A DNA stretch of 64,000 bases from Nocardia higoensis NBRC 100133 (lineage in GTDB: Bacteria > Actinomycetota > Actinomycetes > Mycobacteriales > Mycobacteriaceae): the NCBI RefSeq assembly GCF_000308595.1, contig NZ_BAGA01000079.1:1-64000 (forward strand), in the 5' to 3' direction. The notes below the pieces were generated by a model. That model worked only from the letters and a program-made list of their open reading frames with translations, had not been told where the DNA came from and ran no database searches. How positions within the stretch are numbered: the stretch's first letter is position 1; each line of letters begins with the position of its first letter. Made by a program: the position numbers and the translations under genes. Shown here in pieces: positions 42,725 to 52,928 of this stretch.

Positions 42725-43210
42725 TCACCCGAAATCGTCGTCGCCGCCACCGTATCCGTCGTCCCAGTCGTCGTAGGTTCCGGAGTCGCCCGCGCTGCTG
42801 CCGGAACCACTCGACGCGACCTGCCTGCGCAGTTCGTCTTCCTCCTCCGGGCTCAGCTGTGCCGGGGGCATCACGAGTGCGCCGAGCAGGGCACCGCCCG
42901 CGACGCCGGCCAGGACGGCGCCGAGTCTGCCGCCGAAGGAGGAACGGTTGACGGTGAGCACGCCGTCGCCCCACAGGGTCCGGCCGTAGCCGCATTCGCG
43001 GCCGTAGAGGACGCCGCTCTGGTGGGTGCGTTTGATCAGCCGGGGGCCCAGCGGTTCGTCGGCGCCGGTCTTCCCGTCGCTGTCGCGCCAGGAGACGAGG
43101 TCGCCGGGGCCGCGGGTGCGCCATTCCTCACGGCCGTCGCTGTAGCGGCGATGGACCGTGCCGTCGGCGAGCAGTTCATCGATGTACTCGAGCTGCCGGT
43201 GCTTGGGCAC
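42725..43210 (-). CDS. Hypothetical protein with acidic, Gly/Ser-rich tail
   Basis: The product is 161 aa of no family I recognise. The first half is polar with repeated Trp/Gly/Arg motifs (YSDGREEWRTRGPGDLVSWR). A hydrophobic Gly-rich segment follows (LGAVLAGVAGGALLGALVM, about 97-115), then an acidic, disordered C-terminus. It may be membrane-anchored. Seven bases separate its stop from the next gene's ATG. Confidence 0.65.
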   Translation of the reverse strand: MPKHRQLEYIDELLADGTVHRRYSDGREEWRTRGPGDLVSWRDSDGKTGADEPLGPRLIKRTHQSGVLYGRECGYGRTLWGDGVLTVNRSSFGGRLGAVLAGVAGGALLGALVMPPAQLSPEEEDELRRQVASSGSGSSAGDSGTYDDWDDGYGGGDDDFG

Positions 43211-43255
43211 GGCGGGCTCCTTTCGTGCGCGGTGAGCCGGACGGGCGGACTCGGC

Positions 43256-44224
43256 TCACGCTGCGGGCCAGGTGAGAAAGCCCGCGGTGCGGGCGCGGCG
43301 GAGATCGAGCAGGGGTTCGCGGGTGGTGCGCACGCCGCGCACGAGGCGGTGCACGGTACGCAACAGGGCGGCCGGGCGCACCGCTTCGAGTTCGACGGTG
43401 TGGCCTCGGGCCAGCCAGCGGCGTTCGGCCGCGTCCAGGGCGGGCACCGACGGGGTTTCGGAAAGCGATGTCGCGCCAGCGGGTTCGGGTGCCGCGATCG
43501 CCGGGCCGCCGGGGGCCGGGGTCACGGTTTCGGGATATGGGCCGGTTTCGATTCGCGGGTCGCCGCTCGGAAGTGTCGAATCGCCGGCGATCGGCACGGC
43601 CTCGGAGGTGGGTGGGGCATCGGTGTGGAACAGGTGCAGCGCACGCGCCTGGCGGGGGCGCAGCCCGATCGGCACGATGCGCACGTTCTGTGGCAGGGCG
43701 GTGAGTTCGCGGATTCGGGCGGCGAAGCCCAGTCCGTAGGCGCTGGATTCGTGCAGGAGATACACCGTGCCGCAGACGCGTTCGAGCATGGCGGCCAGGC
43801 CGGGGTGCAGGGGGAGTTCGGCGGCGCTGAGGACCGGGCAGGCCGATTCCATCGGCAGGCCGTTGGCGCGCAGCATGTGCGCGATGGCATGGGAGGTGCA
43901 GATCAGCAGGCGGGGCAGGCCGTAGTCGAACAGGTCGGGCTCGCCGGTGTGGCGACCGATGTCGGCCGGGCGCGGTTCGATGGGCGCGAGTACTTCGGGG
44001 ATCGGCCCGTGGCGGTCGAGAGCGGCGCGGAAAGTGCTGTAGCGCAGGGGTGCCGGCGTGGTGCGGGACAGGCGGCGGGGGAGCCGGTGGGTGGGGGCGA
44101 GCAGGCGACACAGTTCGTAGTAGAGCTGGCCTTCGGTGATGCGGATGCCGCTCGGTGCGGTAGCGGTGACCACGGCGCGCGACAGTGAACGGTCGAGGAT
44201 CCGCTGGGTCAACTGGACGGCCAC
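43256..44224 (-). CDS. Conserved hypothetical, paralog of the upstream gene (GFLTWP family)
   Basis: The product is 322 aa. It shares with the preceding gene's product a series of motifs in the same order: EGQLYYELCRLL, LLICTSHAIAHML, VYLLHESSAYGLGFAARI, IVPIGLRP, RRWLARGHTVELEAVRPAAL and the end GFLTWPAA. A variable Pro/Ala/Thr-rich linker (about 215-260) interrupts it. The QLYY motif followed by a strand-acid-G motif recalls the TopoVIA/Spo11 layout (winged helix then TOPRIM), but the TOPRIM acids are mostly missing. The GTG start overlaps the upstream gene's stop by 16 bases. Confidence 0.6.
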   Translation of the reverse strand: MAVQLTQRILDRSLSRAVVTATAPSGIRITEGQLYYELCRLLAPTHRLPRRLSRTTPAPLRYSTFRAALDRHGPIPEVLAPIEPRPADIGRHTGEPDLFDYGLPRLLICTSHAIAHMLRANGLPMESACPVLSAAELPLHPGLAAMLERVCGTVYLLHESSAYGLGFAARIRELTALPQNVRIVPIGLRPRQARALHLFHTDAPPTSEAVPIAGDSTLPSGDPRIETGPYPETVTPAPGGPAIAAPEPAGATSLSETPSVPALDAAERRWLARGHTVELEAVRPAALLRTVHRLVRGVRTTREPLLDLRRARTAGFLTWPAA

Positions 44225-45213
44225 GTGAGAAAACCTACCTGGCGGGCGGTTCGGCGCTCGGGGTCGGCGGAGACCTCGATCCGGTCGACGCCGCGCCGCA
44301 CCACGCCGAGCAAGCGGGCGGGCGGCAACGCGGACAGCGGTGTCCACCAGCCTTCGCGCAGCCATTGCCGGTCGTCCTCGGTCCAGGACGGGGGCAGTCG
44401 CGCGTCGGGTTCGGCGCGCTCGCGCAGCTTGGTCACCGAGGCCGCCTTGCGCACCATGGCCGGTGTCAGCCCGATGGGTACCGCACGCGGGCCGAGGGAG
44501 GCGCGTACCCGGTTCGCGTAGTCCACGCCGGGGACGGCGGCGTCGTGCAGGATCAGCACCGGCACGGCCGGGGGCAGCTGTTCGATGCGTTCGCACAGCG
44601 CCATACCCCACGCGCCCGCGGCATCATTGGCCGCTAGACAGGTCAGCGTGGCGCGATCCGGGCACAGCAGTGCCAGGCGCGGTCTCGGCACGGCGGGTAG
44701 GGGGAGATCGTCGGGGATCATGCCCGGCGGGCCGGCGCCGTAGTGCTTGCGCCAGACGTCGATGACGCCGCTGCGGAAGTCCCGGTATCCGCGCGTCATC
44801 CGCACCGTGGCCCGGCTGATGAACCACGGGCGGACCAGCACCATCAGCACCGTGAGCGCGAGCAGGGCGAGGCCGATGCCCGGCGCGCCGATTTTCGCCG
44901 GGACGGCGTCGATGGCCGCTACGCAGATGATCGAGAGGACCAAGACGACGAAGCCGAGCGTGATGAAGGTGGTGACCCACGTGGCGGTCGGCGACGGCAG
45001 GTGTTTGCGCCCGGCCGCGTAATACAGTTGCCGCCCGGTGTAACGGAGGTCCTGGTCGTCGCGGAGCTTGTCGACCAGCCTGCGCATCCGCTCGTCGTGC
45101 ATGCCGAAGTGGTCTTCCTTCGGTTCCAGCGCGAAGGTCTTGTGGCAGCGGGAACATCGTCGGCCGGTGCGTTCCTTGCGCAGCAGATTCGTCCGGCAGT
45201 TCGGGCAGATCAC
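44209..45213 (-). CDS. Zinc-ribbon membrane protein, GFLTWP family
   Basis: The product is about 334 aa. It begins with a zinc ribbon (ICPNC and CSRC), then YTGRQLYYAAGRK, two membrane segments (VTTFITLGFVVLVLSIICVA; IGLALLALTVLMVLV), then the domain shared with the next gene: LALLCPDRATLTCL, VLILHDAAVPGVDYANRVRA, AVPIGLTP, DRQWLREGWWTPLSALPPA, and final GFLTWPSS. I chose GTG 45213 because the zinc ribbon starts there; GTG 45231 is an alternative. Function unknown; the paired motifs suggest a membrane-tethered version and a soluble version of one domain. Confidence 0.62.
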   Translation of the reverse strand: MICPNCRTNLLRKERTGRRCSRCHKTFALEPKEDHFGMHDERMRRLVDKLRDDQDLRYTGRQLYYAAGRKHLPSPTATWVTTFITLGFVVLVLSIICVAAIDAVPAKIGAPGIGLALLALTVLMVLVRPWFISRATVRMTRGYRDFRSGVIDVWRKHYGAGPPGMIPDDLPLPAVPRPRLALLCPDRATLTCLAANDAAGAWGMALCERIEQLPPAVPVLILHDAAVPGVDYANRVRASLGPRAVPIGLTPAMVRKAASVTKLRERAEPDARLPPSWTEDDRQWLREGWWTPLSALPPARLLGVVRRGVDRIEVSADPERRTARQVGFLTWPSS

Positions 45214-45432
45214 CTCATCATGGTCACCCACGGACCGGGATCGCGCTGCGCTCCCGGGCAGGCCGGTGTTCTCGCCACATCCGCCTCTTCTTGTCACAGG
45301 GGTATCGGATCGAACCCCACGCTCTGCTCCGGGCCGTTCGGCGTGCCATGATGGGAACATGTGTTCGATTGCGGTGGTGTTGCGGGACGCGGGCCCGATG
45401 CGGGGTCGTGGGCCGGGGCCGGGTGGTCGACC

Positions 45433-45756
45433 ATGAGCGAGGGCGAGGTTTCCGCCGTTCGCCGCCTGGCTCGGCCGCGGCCGGTGTTGATCGATCCGAA
45501 GCGGGTGTGGTTGCTGCCCGCGCGACCCGGCACGCAGCGACCGAGCCTCGGGGTGGCGTCGAACAGCCTGGACCCGCGACTGCAGGAGCCATGGGTGCCT
45601 GCCACGCAATTCGGTTGGGTACGACTGCATCTGGGGCATTACGTGGCGTGGTACGCGGAGGTGGCGGTGGACTACCGCACCCGCAACAAGCTGATGGAGA
45701 CGACGTTGCGGCACTGGGTGCCGTGGGATGCGGTGCGTTTGCCGGATGACCGGTGA
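45433..45756 (+). CDS. Conserved hypothetical protein
   Basis: The product is 107 aa from ATG 45433. It is rich in Trp and Arg (VWLLPARPGTQRPSLGVAS, QFGWVRLHLGHYVAWYAEV, HWVPWDAVRLPDDR) with no membrane segment. Coding-type third-position GC supports it as real. It is divergent from the zinc-ribbon gene. I do not recognise its family. Confidence 0.55.
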   Translation: MSEGEVSAVRRLARPRPVLIDPKRVWLLPARPGTQRPSLGVASNSLDPRLQEPWVPATQFGWVRLHLGHYVAWYAEVAVDYRTRNKLMETTLRHWVPWDAVRLPDDR

Positions 45757-45807
45757 CAGCGTGGCCCGGGAAAGGCGCCGGGAAGATCAGCTCGGTGCGG
45801 AGCGAGC

Positions 45808-45836
45808 TTGACATTCACACCGATGTGAAACTCTAG
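45808..45836 (+). promoter_or_regulatory. Promoter with palindromic operator in the spacer
   Basis: A perfect TTGACA (-35) at 45808-45813 is followed at once by the inverted repeat TTCACA-CCGA-TGTGAA (45814-45829), which fills the -35/-10 spacer; a weak -10 (CTCTAG/TCTAGC) follows at about 45831. A repressor, TetR-like by the look of the repeat, bound here would block RNA polymerase. The downstream gene is a deletion remnant. Confidence 0.6.
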
Positions 45837-45876
45837 CCTTCCCTTCGCGAAGCGACGACGAGCGGAAGGAGCCGGG

Positions 45877-46215
45877 ATGCCGGCGGTGATGGTGATCGGT
45901 GCGGGGCCGGGGATCGGCCGGGCGGTGGCCCGGCGCGTCACCGGCGGTATGCCGGAGCCGAAGTGGGAATACACGAGCCTGTCGCTGGGCAAGGCCGGGT
46001 TGCGGACCCTGGTGACGATGCTGTGCGACCGGTACGCGCCGGCCGGCATCCACGTCGCCGACGTGATCGTGGACGGGCCGGTCGCGGCGGGTACCGACTT
46101 CGACCCCGATCTCATCGCCGAGCACTACCGGCGGTTGCACGCCCAGCCGCGGGACGGCTGGGCGAACAGGGTCGTCCACACCGGGCGCAGCCCCGATGAC
46201 GCCGCCCGCGGGTAG
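45877..46215 (+). pseudogene. Short-chain dehydrogenase gene with in-frame internal deletion
   Basis: The 112-codon frame has an SDR N-terminus with the NAD(P) motif VIGAGPGIGRAVARR (about 5-19) and then jumps to the SDR C-terminal third: YTSLSLGKAGLRTLVTML, YAPAGIHVADVIVDG and FDPDLIAEHYRRL. About 120 central codons, including the catalytic Ser-Tyr-Lys, are missing, though the junction is in frame. The reading frame remains open, so a short inactive protein may be made. Confidence 0.78.
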
Positions 46216-46316
46216 GGCGGCGTCATCGCGCAGGGCTGGACGTGACGAGCCGGTGAGCACGCCGGATTATCGAGATCGAAAACGTGACCGCGATACTTTG
46301 CGCTGAACGCAATCCA

Positions 46317-47792
<1,476 letters not shown>

Positions 47793-47854
47793 TCACCCTC
47801 GGGACCCGCTGTTTGCGCAGGTCCCGGCCGTGGCCCGACGATTCTGCGGCACGA

Positions 47855-47889
47855 CCGGGGGCTTGTGGCAAGCCCCCGGGTGCGCTATA
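47855..47889 (-). promoter_or_regulatory. Rifamycin-associated element (RAE) and rox promoter
   Basis: CCGGGGGCTTG-TGG-CAAGCCCCCGG (47855-47879) is an inverted repeat with 11-base arms and a 3-base centre. It contains the 19-base core GGGGCTTGTGGCAAGCCCC (47858-47876) of the RAE known upstream of rifamycin-inactivation genes in actinomycetes. A possible -10 element TATAGC lies at about 47883-47888 on the minus strand, so the RAE would sit at the transcription start, as an operator. The rox ATG is 111 bases further on. Confidence 0.85.
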
Positions 47890-47981
47890 TCTTGAAAAGG
47901 GGATGGGGGGTTCGTCGGATCTTCAGCGCCGGCGTTGCGGGGTGGGTGCTCCGATGTCGGACACGAGTCGCACTCCTTGGC

Positions 47982-48620
47982 TCATTCGCCGCGCACGCGC
48001 AGGCTGCGCGGGAGCCACATCATCACGTTGACCTCCGGGCCGCCGCGCCCGATCCGGACCCGGCCCACGCGCAGCGCGCCGCCGGTCTCGTAGTAGGCGG
48101 CGTTGCCGTCCTTGCAGAGTCCGAACATCGGGGCCTGGGCGCGCTCGAGCTCGGCCATGACGTACGCGAGCAGTGCCCGGCCCACGCCGCTGCGCTGCCG
48201 GTCGGGGGCCACGGCGAGGCTGACGCCGAAGAAGTGCGGCAGGCCGCGGGCGATGCCGGACATGGTGGCGTCCATGCGCAGTACCCGGGGGCCGGCCGAG
48301 CCCATCGCCCAGGCGAATTCGGGGACGGCGGCCAGGTAGCGCAGGGGGCCGAAGCGATGGCCGGGTTTCTGCCACAGGCCCGCGCCGACGACGCGGCCGC
48401 CGACGGTGGCCACGAGCGCCCCGTCGTTGGGCAGGTACTGGTGGCGCAGCATGGCGCGGTGCAGCCGGTGCTGGTGGCGTGGCCTGCGCACGGGGTCGGG
48501 GAACATGTACTCGCCGAACGGGTCGTCGCTGCCGAAAGCCTGGTCGAGCACCGAGACGATCTGGGGCACATCGGTTTTCACCGCGGATCTGACAACGATT
48601 CCGGCACTGGTAACGGTCAC
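47982..48620 (-). CDS. GNAT-family acetyltransferase
   Basis: The product is 212 aa from GTG 48620, which has AGAGGTG upstream. The acetyl-CoA-binding motif A is GVSLAVAPDRQRSGVGRALLAYVM (about 127-150), and the C-terminal motif is LCKDGNAAYYETGGALRVGR. The N-terminus IVVRSAVKTDVPQIVSVLDQAF is typical of the family. Substrate unknown. It lies upstream of rox on the same strand, but the RAE promoter separates the two. Confidence 0.85.
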   Translation of the reverse strand: MTVTSAGIVVRSAVKTDVPQIVSVLDQAFGSDDPFGEYMFPDPVRRPRHQHRLHRAMLRHQYLPNDGALVATVGGRVVGAGLWQKPGHRFGPLRYLAAVPEFAWAMGSAGPRVLRMDATMSGIARGLPHFFGVSLAVAPDRQRSGVGRALLAYVMAELERAQAPMFGLCKDGNAAYYETGGALRVGRVRIGRGGPEVNVMMWLPRSLRVRGE

Positions 48621-48892
48621 CGAACACCTCTGATCTTCATCGGCCCCTGACCCCCGTCGGCGACCGGCACGCCATTGACAAACAGCAACGTACACCAACA
48701 GTATCCGACGCGCACCAGAAAACTACTCACGGGTAACCCACGAAACGTCAACGGAGCATTACTCTTTCGCGTGCGCTGTGCGCCGCCGTCTTCGGTGGCC
48801 CGGGGCTACGGCTCGTGCGACGGGCCGCCCGCCCCAGACTCACCCCGATCACCATCGGCGCGCCGCTCGCGGGCAGATGGTAGGAAAGGAAC

Positions 48893-50251
48893 GTGTCCGC
48901 AACTGGTCGAGAATCCGATTCGAAGAACTCACGCGCGGTTGCCGAGGTGGTGGAACTGGTCAGCAGGCTGATCCGGTTCGATACATCCAACACCGGCGAC
49001 CTGGCCACCACCAAGGGTGAGCAGGAGTGTGCCGAGTGGGTGGGCGACCGATTGCGCGAGGTCGGCTACACCACCGAGTACGTCGAATCGGGCGCCCCGG
49101 GGCGCGGCAATCTCTTCGTGCATCTGCCCGGCGCCGATCCCAGCCGGGGCAAGCTGATGATCCACGGTCATCTGGACGTGGTTCCGGCGCAGGCCTCGGA
49201 CTGGAGTGTGCATCCGTTCTCCGGCGCGGTGCGCGACGGCTATGTGTGGGGTCGCGGCGCGATCGACATGAAGGACATGGTCGGCATGATGCTGGCGGTG
49301 GCCCGCCAGTTCAAGGCCGAGGGCACGGTGCCGCCGCGCGATCTGGTGTTCGCGTTCCTGGCCGACGAGGAGAACGGCGGACGGTGGGGCTCGCAGTGGC
49401 TGGTGGACAATCGGCCCGATCTGTTCGAGGGAGTCACCGAGGCGGTCGGCGAGGTGGGCGGCTTCTCGCTGACGCTGCCGCGCCGCGACGGCAGCGAGCG
49501 GCGCTTCTACCTGGTGGAGACCGCGGAGAAGAGCCTGGGCTGGATGCGTCTTCGCGCCAAGGCGCGCGCCGGGCACGGTTCGTTCCTGCACGAGGACAAT
49601 GCGGTGACGATCCTGTCGCAGGCCGTGGCGCGGCTGGGCACCCACACCTTCCCGCTGGTGCTCTCGGATTCGGTGGGCGAGTTCCTGTCCGCGGTGGCCG
49701 AGGAGACCGGGCTGCCGTTCGATCCGCACGGCCCCGACATCGAGGGCCAGCTGGCCAAGCTGGGCACGATCTCGCGGATCATCGGCGCGACGCTGCGGGA
49801 TACGGCGAATCCGACGATGCTGCAGGCCGGGTACAAGGCGAATGTGATCCCGCAGACCGCCGAAGCGGTGGTCGACTGCCGGGTGCTGCCGGGGCGGCAG
49901 GCCGCGTTCGAACGCGAGGTCGACGAGTTGATCGGCCCGGATGTGGAGCGGGAGTGGATCACCAAGCTCGACTCCTACGAGACCACGTTCGACGGGCGTC
50001 TGGTGGATGCGATGAACGACGCGATCCTGGCCCACGATCCCGAGGGGCGCACGGTGCCCTACATGCTCTCCGGCGGCACGGACGCGAAGGCCTTCGCCCG
50101 CTTGGGGATTCGCTGCTTCGGTTTCGCGCCGCTGCAGCTGCCGCCGGACCTGGACTTCAGTGCGCTGTTCCACGGCGTCGACGAGCGGGTGCCGGTGGAA
50201 TCGCTCGAATTCGGCACCAAGGTGCTGGAACACTTCCTGTTGAACAGCTGA
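48893..50251 (+). CDS. M20-family metallopeptidase, Rv2141c-like
   Basis: The product is 452 aa. Metal-ligand motifs are [11 protein letters not shown] (His and Asp) and ADEENGG (catalytic Glu), with SGGTDAKAF near the C-terminus. The family hydrolyses N-acyl amino acids or dipeptides. The next gene is a PEBP protein, and this pair in this order matches M. tuberculosis Rv2141c-Rv2140c. The GTG start has GAAAGGAAC upstream. A TTGACA at 48675-48680 with a weak -10 18 bases on is a possible promoter. Confidence 0.9.
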   Translation: MSATGRESDSKNSRAVAEVVELVSRLIRFDTSNTGDLATTKGEQECAEWVGDRLREVGYTTEYVESGAPGRGNLFVHLPGADPSRGKLMIHGHLDVVPAQASDWSVHPFSGAVRDGYVWGRGAIDMKDMVGMMLAVARQFKAEGTVPPRDLVFAFLADEENGGRWGSQWLVDNRPDLFEGVTEAVGEVGGFSLTLPRRDGSERRFYLVETAEKSLGWMRLRAKARAGHGSFLHEDNAVTILSQAVARLGTHTFPLVLSDSVGEFLSAVAEETGLPFDPHGPDIEGQLAKLGTISRIIGATLRDTANPTMLQAGYKANVIPQTAEAVVDCRVLPGRQAAFEREVDELIGPDVEREWITKLDSYETTFDGRLVDAMNDAILAHDPEGRTVPYMLSGGTDAKAFARLGIRCFGFAPLQLPPDLDFSALFHGVDERVPVESLEFGTKVLEHFLLNS

Positions 50252-50303
50252 CCGGCTCCAACAGCTGACAGAACAGACGAATTTCTCCGCTCAGGAAGGA
50301 ACC

Positions 50304-50825
50304 ATGGCTTACAACCCTTACGACGCGCTTCCGAAGGTCCCCTCGTTCACGCTGACCTCCGAGGATGTCACCGACGGTCAGCCGCTGCGCAACGACCAGG
50401 TCAGTGGCGTGATGGGCGCAGGCGGTAAGGACATCTCCCCGCAGCTGTCCTGGTCGGGATTCCCGCCGGAGACCAAGAGTTTCGCGGTCACCGTCTACGA
50501 TCCGGACGCCCCGACCGCCTCGGGTTTCTGGCACTGGGCCGTGGCCGACATCCCGGCCTCGGTGACCTCGCTGGCCTCCGGCGCCGCCGACGGCGGCCTG
50601 CCCGAGGGCGCGATCACCCTGCGCCACGACGCCGGCGGCGCCGGCTACGTGGGCGCGGCCCCGCCGGCCGGGCACGGCCCGCACCGGTACTTCATCGTGG
50701 TGCACGCGGTGGATGTGGAGAGCTTGGGCATCGACGAGAACACCACTCCGGCGGTGCTGGGGTTCAACCTGTTCGGTCACACGCTGGCGCGCGCCACCCT
50801 GGTGGGCACTTACGAGCAGAAGTAG
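50304..50825 (+). CDS. PEBP (YbhB/YbcL, Raf kinase inhibitor-like) protein, Rv2140c-like
   Basis: The product is 173 aa. Conserved PEBP motifs are [37 protein letters not shown] and [13 protein letters not shown]. The family binds phosphatidylethanolamine-type or other small ligands. GGAAGGAACC precedes the ATG. It lies 52 bases behind the M20 peptidase gene and is followed by a strong terminator. Confidence 0.92.
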   Translation: MAYNPYDALPKVPSFTLTSEDVTDGQPLRNDQVSGVMGAGGKDISPQLSWSGFPPETKSFAVTVYDPDAPTASGFWHWAVADIPASVTSLASGAADGGLPEGAITLRHDAGGAGYVGAAPPAGHGPHRYFIVVHAVDVESLGIDENTTPAVLGFNLFGHTLARATLVGTYEQK

Positions 50826-50845
50826 TTCACCGTTCGAACGACGAA

Positions 50846-50876
50846 GAGGCCCAGGGCGTCCGGTGCCCTGGGCCTC
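50846..50876. terminator. Bidirectional terminator
   Basis: GAGGCCCAGGGC-GTCCGGT-GCCCTGGGCCTC forms a perfect 12-base-pair stem with a 7-base loop between two convergent genes (PEBP and acyl-CoA ligase). Confidence 0.85.
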
Positions 50877-50890
50877 TCCGCGTGCGGAGG

Positions 50891-52720
50891 TCAGACGTTG
50901 ACGATGTGCTCGGCCGGGGTTTCGGCGTAGAGCTCCTCGATGAGGCTCGCGTACTTGTCGGCGATGGGCTTGCGCTTGAGCGACATCTTCGGGGTGAGTT
51001 CGTCGCCGCCGGGCTCCCACACCGAGCTCACGATGGTGAAGCGCTTGATCTGCTCGACGCGGGAGAGCTTGGTGTTGCCGGCCTTGACCGCGGCGTGCAC
51101 CTCGTCGATGATCTCGCGGCGCCCGGTGAGGGTGGCGAAGTCGGCGTCGGTGGCGCCGAAGTCCTTGGCACGCAGGGCGAGGATGTCGGGGTCGAGGACC
51201 ACGAGCGCGGTGATGTAGGGCTTGGCCTCACCGATCGCGACGACCTGACCGACCAGTGAGGACACCGCCTTGACGGCGTTCTCGATATTGCTGGGGGCGA
51301 TGTTCTTGCCCGCCTCGTTGATGATCAGTTCCTTTTTGCGATCGATGATCGTCAGGTAACCCTCGTCGTCGATGGTGCCGACGTCGCCGGTGTGCAGCCA
51401 GCCGTCGGCGTCGATCGACTCGGCGGTCTTGTCGGGCATACCGCGATAGCCGGAGGTGACGATGGGGCCACGGATGAGGACCTCGCCGTCGTCGGCCAGC
51501 TTGATCTCGGTGCCGTCGACCACGCGGCCGACCGTGCCCGGACGCGGCTTGTCGAGTTCGGTGTAGGTGCCCACGCCGGTGGTCTCCGACATGCCCCACA
51601 CTTCGCTGACCGTGAAGCCCAATCCGAGGTAGAACTCCAGGGTTTCGGCGGGGATGGGGGCCGCGCCGGAGGCGGCGACCTTGAGTTCTTCGAAGCCGAG
51701 CGCGGCGCGCAGCTTGGACAGCACCAGCTTCTCGGCCAGGCGGTGCTGGACGTCGAGCAGCACGGGGCGACCCTTGCCGGCGAGGTCGGCGCGGGCGGCG
51801 GCGATGCCGGTGTCCACGGCCCACAGGGCGAGCTTCTTCTTGACCGGGCTGGATTCGGCGGCGAGCTTGGCCTCGACGCCGCCCTTGATCTTCTGCCACA
51901 CGCGCGGCACGCCGAAGAAGGTGGTGGGGCGGGCGTCGGGCAGGGCGGCGGCGATCTCGCGCGGGTCGGGCACGGTGGTGATCTGGATGCCGGTGACCAG
52001 GTTGATGGTGTGCCCGGAGATGCGGTCGGCGACGTGCGCGGCGGGCAGGTAGGACACCGCGCGATCGTCGAGACCGACCCGCAGCGGGCCGCTGATCAGC
52101 GCGGTGATCTGGGCCAGGGCGTTGGCGTGGGTGATCTCCACGCCCTTGGACGGGCCGGTGGTGCCGGAGGTGTAGATCAAGGTGGCCAGGTCGGAGTTGG
52201 TGACCGCGCGCCAGGCGGCATCGAAGTCGAAGTCGCCGGCGGGTTGAGCTTCCAGGTCGGCCAGGCTCAGGGTGCCTTCGGCGGGGCCGTCGACGAGGAC
52301 GATGGCCTCGAGTTCCACGCCGGTGGCCTTGATGACGTCGAGGAAGGCCTGTTCGGTGACGACGATCTTGTTGCCCGCGTTGCCGAACTGGTGGGTGATC
52401 TGCTCCGGGGAGCTGGTGTTGTACACCGAGAAGGGGGTGGCGCCGACGTGCAGTGCGGCGGTGTCGACGAGGTTGAACTCGGGCCGGTTGGTGAGCATGA
52501 TGCCCACCGTGTCGCCGCGCTTCACCCCGAGCCCGGCCAGTCCGGCGGCCAGGGACCGCACCCGTTCACCGTATTCGCGCCAGGTGATCTCGGTGGTGCC
52601 GCCGACGGTGCGCAGGGCGACCTGGTCGGGTCGCAGCGTGAGAGTCTCCTGGAATGCTTCGGGCACGGTGTAGACCGTTTTGCCCGTCTCGTGCGCGAAT
52701 CCGATTGCTGAAGTGCTCAT
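50891..52720 (-). CDS. Long-chain fatty-acid-CoA ligase, FadD15-like
   Basis: The product is 609 aa. AMP-binding motifs: LIYTSGTTGPSKGVEITHAN (P-loop), GVPRVWQKIKGGVEAKL, VWGMSETTGVGTY, HTGDVGTIDDEGYLTIIDRKKELI, and the C-terminal lysine region LTPKMSLKRKPIADKY. The AMP-binding domain of the long-chain group with its linker fits FadD15-type enzymes, which activate fatty acids to acyl-CoA. ATG 52720 has AGGGAA upstream; upstream in-frame starts are rejected for lack of homology. Confidence 0.9.
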   Translation of the reverse strand: MSTSAIGFAHETGKTVYTVPEAFQETLTLRPDQVALRTVGGTTEITWREYGERVRSLAAGLAGLGVKRGDTVGIMLTNRPEFNLVDTAALHVGATPFSVYNTSSPEQITHQFGNAGNKIVVTEQAFLDVIKATGVELEAIVLVDGPAEGTLSLADLEAQPAGDFDFDAAWRAVTNSDLATLIYTSGTTGPSKGVEITHANALAQITALISGPLRVGLDDRAVSYLPAAHVADRISGHTINLVTGIQITTVPDPREIAAALPDARPTTFFGVPRVWQKIKGGVEAKLAAESSPVKKKLALWAVDTGIAAARADLAGKGRPVLLDVQHRLAEKLVLSKLRAALGFEELKVAASGAAPIPAETLEFYLGLGFTVSEVWGMSETTGVGTYTELDKPRPGTVGRVVDGTEIKLADDGEVLIRGPIVTSGYRGMPDKTAESIDADGWLHTGDVGTIDDEGYLTIIDRKKELIINEAGKNIAPSNIENAVKAVSSLVGQVVAIGEAKPYITALVVLDPDILALRAKDFGATDADFATLTGRREIIDEVHAAVKAGNTKLSRVEQIKRFTIVSSVWEPGGDELTPKMSLKRKPIADKYASLIEELYAETPAEHIVNV

Positions 52721-52928
52721 GTTTCCCTGTTCCCGATGTCGTTCGTGAACGCGACTCGACTGCCTCGTGCTCCGGCCGAGGCCGCCCCGGCCTTCGGCAA
52801 GAATCCGAAATGATGATGCAATTGCCATCGCATTATCTCACATAAGAGAGGTATTCGAGTGGCGTAGCTCACTCATCGTAGACATACCGGCGCTCGCGGG
52901 GAGTCCGTTACGTCCGAATCGGCAGCGG

